A stretch of DNA of 52,434 nt from assembly GCA_902776845.1 (NCBI GenBank), contig CACYRM010000003.1, positions 1-52,434 of the forward strand. Direction: 5' to 3'. Under the pieces are notes generated by a model. That model did no database searches and had not been told where the DNA came from. It was given only the letters and a program-made list of their open reading frames with translations. This document shows, one piece after another, positions 46,078 to 52,434 of this stretch (positions within the stretch are counted from its first letter, which is position 1; each line of letters opens with the position of its first letter). The position numbers were made by a program, and so were the translations under genes. This DNA is from Oscillospiraceae bacterium. Its GTDB lineage: Bacteria > Bacillota > Clostridia > Saccharofermentanales > Saccharofermentanaceae.

Positions 46078-47847
46078 ATGGAAGGTCCTGCCAGGATAAC
46101 AGATAACCGTCTTAGATTTGATGCTTTCTCGAAAGAAGGAGATCCTGCCGTATTCTCCAAAAAAGACCGTCTTCCGGCGATGGGCTGGAACAGCTGGAAT
46201 GCTTTCGGAAGCGGAAATACCGAAGCTCTTACCAAAGAAATGATCCTTAAGATCAAAGAACTCGGTCTTGATAAACTGGGGTTTCAGTATGTTGTTCTTG
46301 ATGACGGATGTTACCGTCCCGAAAGGGTCAATGACAGGCTTCAGTCAGATCCGGTGAAATTTCCTTCGGGATTCAAGGCAATGGCAGATATTGTCCATGC
46401 CGCAGGTCTTAAGTTCGGCATGTATAACGATATCGGCACCAAGCTCTGTTCAGGCGCAGAGGTCGGTATCTATAAGCATGAGAAGACAGACTGCGAAGAC
46501 TATATTAATTGGGACATAGATTTCATTAAGGTCGATAACTGCTATTATATGTGGGATAACGCGACGTTCTCCAATCCCGGGAACGCGAAATATTCATACG
46601 CTCCCAATATAAGATCAATAACTGTCGCCGGCACCACATATTCCGCGGTTAAAGACGGAATAATAACCGGAAGCCGTGCCTGCATAAAGAATGAATATGT
46701 TTCATTTATAGGCACTTTCGACGGTACCGCTCCTGATCATAGTCCCGCAGGAGACAGGAGCAGCGAACTTGTATTTGAGATTGAGGTAAAAGAAGCAGGC
46801 TCTTATGATATGACTGTTTCCTACGCTTCCGGTCAGGAAGAAGGCATCGGAAGCTGGCTCCAGATTGCCGTGGGCGGGGAGACAGTATTTGATGATTTCC
46901 TTCCTTCATCACCTTCTTCTGAAAGCTTTATTGATTCATCGGCTGTCAGGGTAAAACTCTGTTCCGGTGTCAATAAGATCCGTCTGATGAATCACAGAAG
47001 ACAGGAGAATACGCTTAATTCCTATTCAGAGATCAGGAAAGAACTAGAGAGGTACGGCAACGGCCGTGATATTGTCTTTTCGATCTGTGAATGGGGAAAG
47101 ACCCAGCCACAGAACTGGGGCCATATTGTCGGCGATTCCTGGCGCATATTAAATGACATCACTTTCCAGGTCGGTTCTGACGGCAATCCCGGCACGGCTT
47201 CATGGGAAAGTGATTACACCACATCCATCACTTCACAATATAATAAAGCGGTCATTATGGATGAGTTCTCAGGACTCGGGAAAGGCTGGAACGACCCTGA
47301 TATGCTCGTGATCGGCATGGACGGCATTGATGAGACAATGTGCATTTCACATATGGCAATGTGGTGTATGATGAATTCACCTCTGATGCTTGGTCTTGAC
47401 CTGAGACGTCTCACAAAAGGCGACCGGATCTACAATATCATAGCCAACGAAGATCTTATCGCTCTTGATCAGGATCCTTTGGGAATTCAGGCAAAGCGGA
47501 TCTTTACGACTTATTCTTGCGAAGATCCGTCCACGGAATATATACGTGACAACAACAGGGCAGATGTTCTTGCAAAGCCGTTAAGTAACGGCGATATCGC
47601 GCTTGGCTTTTTTAATATTGCCGGAGAAGACCGTTCTGAGAAGATCTCCGTATCAGCCGGATATATAATCGACAGATTGGGTTCAAAGATAAGTGTTTCC
47701 GCGAAAGAAAAATTTCTTGCCGCCCGTTCCTATCAGATAAAAGAACTGATAACCGGGGATATTTCCGAATCGTCAGATAAGGAATTTTCAGCAGACTTTA
47801 TTTCCGGATGCGGCTGTAAAGTATTCAGGATAAGGCCGTTGCAGTGA
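46078..47847 (+). CDS. Cytosolic alpha-galactosidase (GH27) with inserted beta-sandwich domain
   Basis: A 589-residue GH27 enzyme, no signal peptide. The opening motif PAMGWNSWNAFGSG is near residue 34; the nucleophile is D153 in FIKVDNC; GDSWRI carries the likely acid/base Asp; WNDPDMLVIG is near 404. Between about residues 165 and 315 lies an inserted module (GSYDMTVSYASGQEEGIGSWLQ, VRVKLCSGVNKIRLMNHRRQ) that looks like a CBM6/CBM35-type carbohydrate-binding fold and splits the TIM barrel after the nucleophile strand. It should release galactose from raffinose-type sugars taken into the cell. AAAAGGGG precedes the ATG. Confidence 0.92.
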   Translation: MEGPARITDNRLRFDAFSKEGDPAVFSKKDRLPAMGWNSWNAFGSGNTEALTKEMILKIKELGLDKLGFQYVVLDDGCYRPERVNDRLQSDPVKFPSGFKAMADIVHAAGLKFGMYNDIGTKLCSGAEVGIYKHEKTDCEDYINWDIDFIKVDNCYYMWDNATFSNPGNAKYSYAPNIRSITVAGTTYSAVKDGIITGSRACIKNEYVSFIGTFDGTAPDHSPAGDRSSELVFEIEVKEAGSYDMTVSYASGQEEGIGSWLQIAVGGETVFDDFLPSSPSSESFIDSSAVRVKLCSGVNKIRLMNHRRQENTLNSYSEIRKELERYGNGRDIVFSICEWGKTQPQNWGHIVGDSWRILNDITFQVGSDGNPGTASWESDYTTSITSQYNKAVIMDEFSGLGKGWNDPDMLVIGMDGIDETMCISHMAMWCMMNSPLMLGLDLRRLTKGDRIYNIIANEDLIALDQDPLGIQAKRIFTTYSCEDPSTEYIRDNNRADVLAKPLSNGDIALGFFNIAGEDRSEKISVSAGYIIDRLGSKISVSAKEKFLAARSYQIKELITGDISESSDKEFSADFISGCGCKVFRIRPLQ

Positions 47848-48269
47848 ACAGGATAGGTTTTATCAATGAATTGTGTTCGGCTTTTGACCTGACTGCGGAT
47901 AATATTTTCGCTCTGGGGCAGAAACACGGATGGCTGGAATATGAGGATGAGCTTTTCGGCAATGATGAGATTACCAGAAAGCACATGGCAAGGATACTTC
48001 ATATGTTCCTTCTTAAAGAAATGGGGATATGTGATATCCCGGACATCAGAAAGGCTGAATGCCTCCGTGATCTTTATGACTGCCGCGTATGCGCCGGTCA
48101 TGTTGCACAGGTATATCTCCGCGGCATCATGGATGCGAAAAGCCTTGGGGCAGATCCGGGGTTCCTGTGGTTTGATCTGGAAGGCACCTGTGAATCTTCT
48201 GATATTCGCGAAACTATAAGACACACCGTAGAAACCGTCAGAAAATATAAAACACAAAGGGTTGTGTAA
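47844..48269 (+). CDS. Small protein with an SLH-like motif
   Basis: A 141-residue protein from a GTG that overlaps the alpha-galactosidase stop by four bases (GTGA). The segment ITRKHMARILHMFLLKEMG, then VCAGHVAQVYLRGIMDA, follows the S-layer-homology pattern (TRxExAxxLxxxLG, xxAxxLxxxGIM), but there is no signal peptide or membrane segment, so a surface role is doubtful. The N-terminal LTADNIFALGQKHGWLEYEDEL looks like a small helical domain. It may be an intracellular accessory of the glycosidases. The function is unknown. Confidence 0.6.
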   Translation: MNRIGFINELCSAFDLTADNIFALGQKHGWLEYEDELFGNDEITRKHMARILHMFLLKEMGICDIPDIRKAECLRDLYDCRVCAGHVAQVYLRGIMDAKSLGADPGFLWFDLEGTCESSDIRETIRHTVETVRKYKTQRVV

Positions 48270-48273
48270 TAAT

Positions 48274-49203
48274 ATGGCAAAAGCAGGTTTGAAGAAGAAA
48301 GTAATACTGATAGTCACGATCGTACTGTTGTCTGCGTTCCTTTTATGGATCGGGGTCTCTATCGGAATCTATAACATGTATTTCGGCGGGCGTTTTGAGA
48401 CCAACCGCGCAACGATGAATCATGTTTATGAATTTGACGGTCTTGAGAGTACGAGATATGAATTTGTATCCGACAAAGGACAGACGATCGTAGGATATAT
48501 GTATTCCGCAGGTTCTGAGCAGAAAGCCATAATCGTCTTCTCGCACGGTTATGGCGGAGGCGGACATAATTCATATATGAAGGTGATCGATTATCTTGCG
48601 CATAACGGATTCTATGTTTTCGCATATGATGCCACAGGCAATGATGAGAGCGGCGGAAAAGGAATCGGCGGCGTTCCGCAGGGTCTTATCGATCTGAATT
48701 ATACGATCTCTTTTGTCGAGGAAAGCGGATATTTCCCTGATATGCCTATTTGTCTGTTTGGACACAGCTGGGGCGGTTATTCAGCCTGTAATGTTCTGAA
48801 ATATCATCCGGAGGTCAAAGCCGTTGTCGAATGCTCCGGTCCGTGCAGCTCAACCGACCTTATCGAAGGCGGCGGAAAACAGGTTATAGGTCCTGCGGTC
48901 TATGTTGTATTACCCGTCATCAAAGTATATGAGAAGGTTTTGTTCGGCGAATACGCGGAATGCAGCGCATTGGACGGTTTTGCGGCAACAGATGCCGTGG
49001 TCATGGTCATTCACAGCAGTGACGATGACATCGTTCCCATTGAATACGGATATGATATCTATTACGCAAACTATAAAGATGATCCCCGTTTTGTATTTAA
49101 CCGCCTTGAAGGAAAAGGACACAACACCTATCTGAACGTTGACAGGAATCCTGAGCTTTTCGGGTCAATTGTGGATTTTTACAATAGGATTCTCTCAAAT
49201 TGA
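48274..49203 (+). CDS. Membrane-anchored alpha/beta hydrolase
   Basis: A 309-residue protein with one N-terminal membrane helix (near residues 9-30) and an alpha/beta-hydrolase domain outside or at the membrane. The oxyanion region is FSHGYGGGGHNSY; the nucleophile elbow is GHSWGGYS; the Asp of the triad is in HSSDDDIVP and the His in GKGHNTY. The family includes esterases, lipases and acyl-peptide-type hydrolases; the substrate is unknown. I chose the ATG at 48274; a TTG at 48262 would add four residues. It follows the SLH-like gene by four bases. Confidence 0.88.
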   Translation: MAKAGLKKKVILIVTIVLLSAFLLWIGVSIGIYNMYFGGRFETNRATMNHVYEFDGLESTRYEFVSDKGQTIVGYMYSAGSEQKAIIVFSHGYGGGGHNSYMKVIDYLAHNGFYVFAYDATGNDESGGKGIGGVPQGLIDLNYTISFVEESGYFPDMPICLFGHSWGGYSACNVLKYHPEVKAVVECSGPCSSTDLIEGGGKQVIGPAVYVVLPVIKVYEKVLFGEYAECSALDGFAATDAVVMVIHSSDDDIVPIEYGYDIYYANYKDDPRFVFNRLEGKGHNTYLNVDRNPELFGSIVDFYNRILSN

Positions 49204-49293
49204 ACAGAACTAACCCTGTTGATTAATCTATAATAGATAAAAATGTATGCTTAATACATTTGAATATCCTGTTGAATTCTGAGGTGACACGAT

Positions 49294-50414
49294 ATGAGAA
49301 CAAAGCACAGGACTCTGTCTTTAGCATTAGCTTTCGTAATAGCTTTAGGTGTATTTTGCTGTCCTCTTTTCGAAGGCAGGACCAATGCCGCAGCATATAA
49401 AGAATATACCGGTATTGAAGAGATCGATGATTTCCTGAACGACCCCAGATGGGCAGAGGGAGTTGAGTGGGATACAACTACCCGAGCAGCGGAGATCTTT
49501 TCTATGATATCAACGAGATCAGGGTAGGCGATGTTGTCGCAGTAGGCAACCCGAATACCGGAAATGTCGGTCACTGGTTTATAGCTATTCACCGTGAAGG
49601 CGATACCATTACCATCGCTGAGGGAAATGCCATGGATCAGGTCCTGATGGAAAGGGAATTCATCATTGAAGAAAACCACTTTATCGGAGACAGGGAAGGC
49701 CGCGAGTTCCTTAAGGGTTACCATTTTATCGATCCTATAACAGGCTGGCAGGTAATCGACGGCAAGACTTATTATCTGGATGATTCCGGCAATAAAGTCA
49801 CAGGCTGGAAGAAGATAGACGGCAACAAATATTATTTTGATAAAGAAGGAGTCATGCAGACCGGCTGGCAGGAGATAGGCGGCAAGACTTATTACTTCGG
49901 TGATAACGGTGTAATGAGGATAAGCTGGCAGCTGATAGACGAAGACTGGTACTACTTCAATCCCGACGGAGTAATGGCTACAGGCTGGATCTTTAAAGGC
50001 GGCAAATGGTATTACCTTAACAAGGAAACCGGCGCTGCAGTTACAGGGTGGCTCATGTCCGGCAGTTCCTGGTATTACATGAACAGTGACTGCGCTATGG
50101 CCACCGGCTGGGTAAAATCCGGAGGAGAATGGTATTACATGAGAGAAAGCGGCGAAATGGCAACAGGATGGATCATGTCCTCAGGCAAATGGTATTACCT
50201 CAGCAGAGATACAGGTGCCATGCAGACAGGCTGGATCCTTTCAGGCGGAGAATGGTACTACCTTGACGAATCCGGCGCAATGATAACAGGCTGGAGATAC
50301 AGCAGCGGATACTGGTATTACTTTGATGAAAGCGGCGCTATGGTAACCGGTTCTTATACTGTTGATGGAACCGACTATGAGTTTGATTCTGACGGTAGGC
50401 TGTTAGCGGAATAA
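49294..50414 (+). pseudogene. Disrupted secreted cell-wall-binding repeat protein
   Basis: The first frame (49294-49527) encodes a signal peptide (MRTKHRTLSLALAFVIALGVFC), then EIDDFLNDPRWAEGVEWDTTTR, and stops at 49527. The second frame (from about 49467 to 50414) continues with GYNYPSSGDLFYDINEIRVGDVVAV, GHWFIAIHREGDTITIAEGN, and then about ten 20-residue cell-wall/choline-binding repeats (49740-50411). The two frames differ by -1. In related secreted papain-like proteins a segment with the catalytic Cys (CCAYAADF-type) lies between these two parts; it is absent here. The 15 bases at 49470-49484 fit both the end of the first part and the start of the second, suggesting a deletion between short direct repeats. 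An assembly error is the alternative. TGAGGTGA precedes the ATG. Confidence 0.75.
49740..50411 (+). repeat. Tandem cell-wall-binding repeats
   Basis: About ten to eleven units of roughly 20-21 codons with the pattern TGW-x5-G-x-WYY-x5-G-x-M, as in choline- or glucan-binding modules. The last unit is degenerate (TGSYTVDGTDYEFDSDG). They lie within the disrupted gene at 49294. Confidence 0.9.
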
Positions 50415-50433
50415 TTGTATTGAATTTAAACAA

Positions 50434-50466
50434 AAAAGAGGATGCCTCCAGAGGGCATCCTTTTTT
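50434..50466. terminator. Bidirectional terminator between the cell-wall protein gene and argH
   Basis: GGATGCC pairs with GGCATCC, extended outward by A-T pairs (50434-50447 with 50453-50466) around a 5-base loop, with A6 on the left and T6 on the right. It suits both convergent genes. Confidence 0.92.
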
Positions 50467-50498
50467 GTTGAGATAACGCAGTCTGTCGTTTAAATTGA

Positions 50499-51860
50499 TT
50501 ACAGATTATCCAGATAACCCTTTACTGTCTCAGGCGCAGGCCCGCCAACGAGCTTTCTGCCTTCAACGCAAGTCTTCAAAGATATTGCATCGTAAACATC
50601 TTCTTCGAACGCAGGGGAGAATTCCTTAAGCTTATCCAGAGAAACATCAAGCAGGGATATACCGTTTTCGATGCAGTAGTGAACAAGTTTACCGGAGATG
50701 GCATGTGTCTCACGGAAAGGAAGTCCCTTCTTTACGAGATAATCAGCGAGGTCTGTTGCGTTAGTGAAACCGCCCAGTGCGGCAGCTTCCATGTTGTCCT
50801 TGCGTATCGTCATTGTTTTGATCATGCCGGTGAAGGGAGGAAGAACTGCTTTGATGGTATCTATACAGTCAAACATAGCTTCCTGGACTTCCTGCATATC
50901 CTTGTTATAGGTGAGAGGAAGACCTTTCATTATAACAAGAAGCGAGATAAGGTCGCCGTAAACACGGCCGGTCTTGCCGCGGGTAAGTTCGGCAACGTCA
51001 GGATTCTTTTTCTGGGGCATCATGGAAGAGCCTGTTGAATAAGCATCATCCAGTTCATAGAACTTGAATTCCTGTGAAGCATAGAGAATTATCTCTTCGC
51101 TCATACGAGACAGGTGCATCATCAGGATCGAGCAGGCTGAAGCAAACTCGATCGCAAAATCCCTGTCTGCCACGCCGTCAAGAGAACATAATGTAACGCC
51201 GTTCATTCCGAGCTGCTCAGCAACAAAAGCCCTGTCTAAAGGATATGTTGTTCCTGCAAGAGCGCCGCTTCCAAGAGGTGAGACGTTTGCGCGGTCCTTG
51301 GCTTCATTGATACGGTCAATATCACGCTTGAACATTTCGATATAGGCTGAGAGATAGTGAGCATAAGTAATAGGCTGCGCTCTCTGAAGATGCGTGTAAC
51401 CAGGCATATAAGTCTCGGTATTTGCTTTAGCAATATCAACGAGTTCGTCGATGAGGTCATCAAGAAGCTCAATGATCTCGCCGGCTTCATCAACCATGTA
51501 AAGACGCTGGTCAAGAGCTACCTGGTCGTTGCGTGAACGGCCTGTATGCAAACGCTTGCCTGCATCACCGATGCGGTTTGTGAGCTCTTCTTCGATGAAC
51601 ATATGGATATCTTCGGCATCCGAATCGAATGTGAGTTTGCCGTTCTCGATATCTTCTTTTATAGATAACAAACCGTTTTTGATATCCTCGGCATCCTTTT
51701 CAGATATAACGCCCTGCTTTGCAAGCATCTGAGAATGAGCTATCGATCCCTCAATATCCTGACTGTACATCTTGCAGTCAAACGGAAGGGAAGAATTGTA
51801 ATCGTTTACTTCTTTGTCGGTTGCTTTCTCGAAGCGTCCGGCCCACATTTTCTTTGCCAT
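50499..51860 (-). CDS. argH: Argininosuccinate lyase
   Basis: Final step of arginine synthesis: argininosuccinate to arginine plus fumarate. 453 residues. Signatures are MWAGRFEKATDKEVNDYNSSLPFD at the N-terminus, HTGRSRNDQVALDQRLY, GYTHLQRAQPITYAHYL and the fumarase/lyase superfamily loop GSSMMPQKKNPDVAEL with the catalytic Ser. It starts five bases after the GNAT stop, so the two form an operon. It ends at the shared bidirectional terminator. Confidence 0.97.
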   Translation of the reverse strand: MAKKMWAGRFEKATDKEVNDYNSSLPFDCKMYSQDIEGSIAHSQMLAKQGVISEKDAEDIKNGLLSIKEDIENGKLTFDSDAEDIHMFIEEELTNRIGDAGKRLHTGRSRNDQVALDQRLYMVDEAGEIIELLDDLIDELVDIAKANTETYMPGYTHLQRAQPITYAHYLSAYIEMFKRDIDRINEAKDRANVSPLGSGALAGTTYPLDRAFVAEQLGMNGVTLCSLDGVADRDFAIEFASACSILMMHLSRMSEEIILYASQEFKFYELDDAYSTGSSMMPQKKNPDVAELTRGKTGRVYGDLISLLVIMKGLPLTYNKDMQEVQEAMFDCIDTIKAVLPPFTGMIKTMTIRKDNMEAAALGGFTNATDLADYLVKKGLPFRETHAISGKLVHYCIENGISLLDVSLDKLKEFSPAFEEDVYDAISLKTCVEGRKLVGGPAPETVKGYLDNL

Positions 51861-51865
51861 ATGTT

Positions 51866-52321
51866 TTACTCCTTTACGTAATCAGGATCGATTCTGACCA
51901 TCTCAGCCAGAGCCTTATTACGGTAGTTCAGATCTTCACGGAGGGTGAATCCCTGTGTTTCCCAGAAAGCGTTTCCGCCGGCATTCTTTTTGAACGCGAC
52001 TAAGAGGACTTTGTTAATGCCTTCAGCCTTAAGCGCATCAAGTGCAAGTTCCACTAACTTTCCGCCGATGCCTTCACGTCTGTGAGCAGGTGAAACGCAC
52101 GCGTGCTGGATGATTCCGCGCCTTCCGTCGTGACCACATAATATTACACCAACAACACGGCCCTCACAAACAGCGACAAATGAGGTTGATGGGTTGCGCT
52201 TCAGATACTTTTCGATACCTTCGCGCGAATCGTCTTTGTCATTAAGACCGTTGCCGCATTCGATCCAGAGAGCGTATGCTTCAGGGTAATCATCAATTGT
52301 CATAAGTCTGTAGTCAGTCAT
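51866..52321 (-). CDS. GNAT-family N-acetyltransferase
   Basis: A 151-residue protein. The acetyl-CoA-binding loop is RREGIGGKLVELAL, preceded by the strand IIQHACVSPAHR, and the C-terminal NAGGNAFWETQGF matches the GNAT fold. The start at 52321 (MTDYRLMTIDDY) has AAGGAGG upstream; a longer reading to 52381 would run through a terminator hairpin. Its place directly before argH might suggest a link to arginine metabolism, but it lacks the features of known N-acetylglutamate synthases and the substrate is open. Confidence 0.9.
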   Translation of the reverse strand: MTDYRLMTIDDYPEAYALWIECGNGLNDKDDSREGIEKYLKRNPSTSFVAVCEGRVVGVILCGHDGRRGIIQHACVSPAHRREGIGGKLVELALDALKAEGINKVLLVAFKKNAGGNAFWETQGFTLREDLNYRNKALAEMVRIDPDYVKE

Positions 52322-52335
52322 TGGGATACCTCCTT

Positions 52336-52372
52336 GAAAACAAAAGGGGACCGCGGTTAAACACGATCCCCT
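52336..52372 (-). terminator. Terminator-like hairpin upstream of the GNAT-argH genes
   Basis: On the minus strand an 11-bp stem (52362-52372 with 52345-52355, with G-U pairs) and a 6-base loop are followed by TTTTGTTTTC. It ends next to the GNAT ribosome binding site (52329-52335). It would end the transcript of the gene that stops at 52395. Confidence 0.85.
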
Positions 52373-52394
52373 CAAAATCACTTAATTAACAGAA

Positions 52395-52434
52395 TCAGAG
52401 AAGTCCGTTCTTCTGCTTCATCTTTGCGTTAACC
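52395..52434 (-). CDS. C-terminal end of an unidentified minus-strand gene (partial)
   Basis: On the minus strand the last complete codons read VNAKMKQKNGLL followed by TGA at 52397-52395, 22 bases before the terminator stem. Only 12 codons are visible, which is too few for identification. Given the downstream argH, the upstream gene could be argG, but this is a guess from context. Confidence 0.45.
   Translation of the reverse strand, partial: VNAKMKQKNGLL

Noticed and set aside
49467..49527. Programmed -1 frameshift joining the two halves of the cell-wall protein
   Set aside because: The frame relation is -1, but there is no X XXY YYZ slippery heptamer or clear downstream pseudoknot, and the joined product would still lack the catalytic Cys segment.

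Overview
The window looks like a chromosomal segment of a low-to-mid GC, anaerobic, Gram-positive member of the Clostridia. The evidence is a giant ATP-dependent 2-hydroxyacyl-CoA dehydratase activase-type protein (a strict-anaerobe family), a CIRCE-controlled groESL operon, a LytR-CpsA-Psr cell-wall ligase, cell-wall-binding repeats, an acyl-ACP thioesterase, many short gene overlaps and strong AGGAGG-type ribosome binding sites. The family cannot be fixed from the sequence; a gut or rumen Lachnospiraceae or Oscillospiraceae relative is a guess. There are no rRNA or tRNA genes, no CRISPR array, no insertion sequence and no phage genes that I can see. Coding density is very high, and the largest gaps are about 245 and 234 bases.

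Layout. 1-8193 (+): activase/DUF2229 fusion (5' end outside the window), polA, coaE, a small membrane protein, a SanA/ElyC-like DUF218 protein and a DUF308 membrane protein, closed by a bidirectional terminator. 8227-9321 (-): ychF. 9567-18290 (+): comM-like ATPase, dprA, topA, trmFO, a DUF624-like membrane protein, a membrane-anchored PP2C phosphatase and a translationally coupled degenerate PP2C. 18294-20451 (-): queA-tgt, two steps of queuosine tRNA modification. 20607-24169 (+): an SDR-type epimerase, a stand-alone trpB2 with a strong terminator, and a Pro/Gln/Tyr-rich membrane protein. 24182-26559 (-): an OmpR-type response regulator and its sensor kinase. 26714-31085 (+): galE, an LCP ligase and groESL with promoter, CIRCE, a large structured 3' element and a terminator. 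31320-32667 (+): a two-TM protein and an acyl-ACP thioesterase. 32736-39355 (+): a Gld-like ABC exporter cassette (ATPase, permease, GldG-like auxiliary, DUF4340, DUF5711-like propeller protein) followed by a CYTH phosphohydrolase. 39357-42246 (+): two overlapping flavoproteins. 42318-44740 (+): an ACT protein/UPF0210 pair and a membrane protein. 44741-49203 (+): cytosolic GH13 amylase, GH27 alpha-galactosidase, a small SLH-like protein and a membrane-anchored alpha/beta hydrolase. 49294-50414 (+): a broken secreted cell-wall-binding protein. 50499-52321 (-): GNAT acetyltransferase and argH, preceded by the last codons of another minus-strand gene.

How it fits together. Most of the window is housekeeping: DNA repair and replication, topology, CoA, tRNA modification, chaperonin and arginine synthesis. 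The accessory interest lies in five places: the Gld-like ABC/DUF4340/DUF5711/CYTH cassette, the PP2C and pseudo-PP2C pair, the structured element after groEL, a hairpin that would mask the comM ribosome binding site, and the disrupted cell-wall protein whose catalytic region appears to have been lost between short direct repeats. I found no clear new defence or mobile system. All family names come from motif recognition by eye, with no database search.
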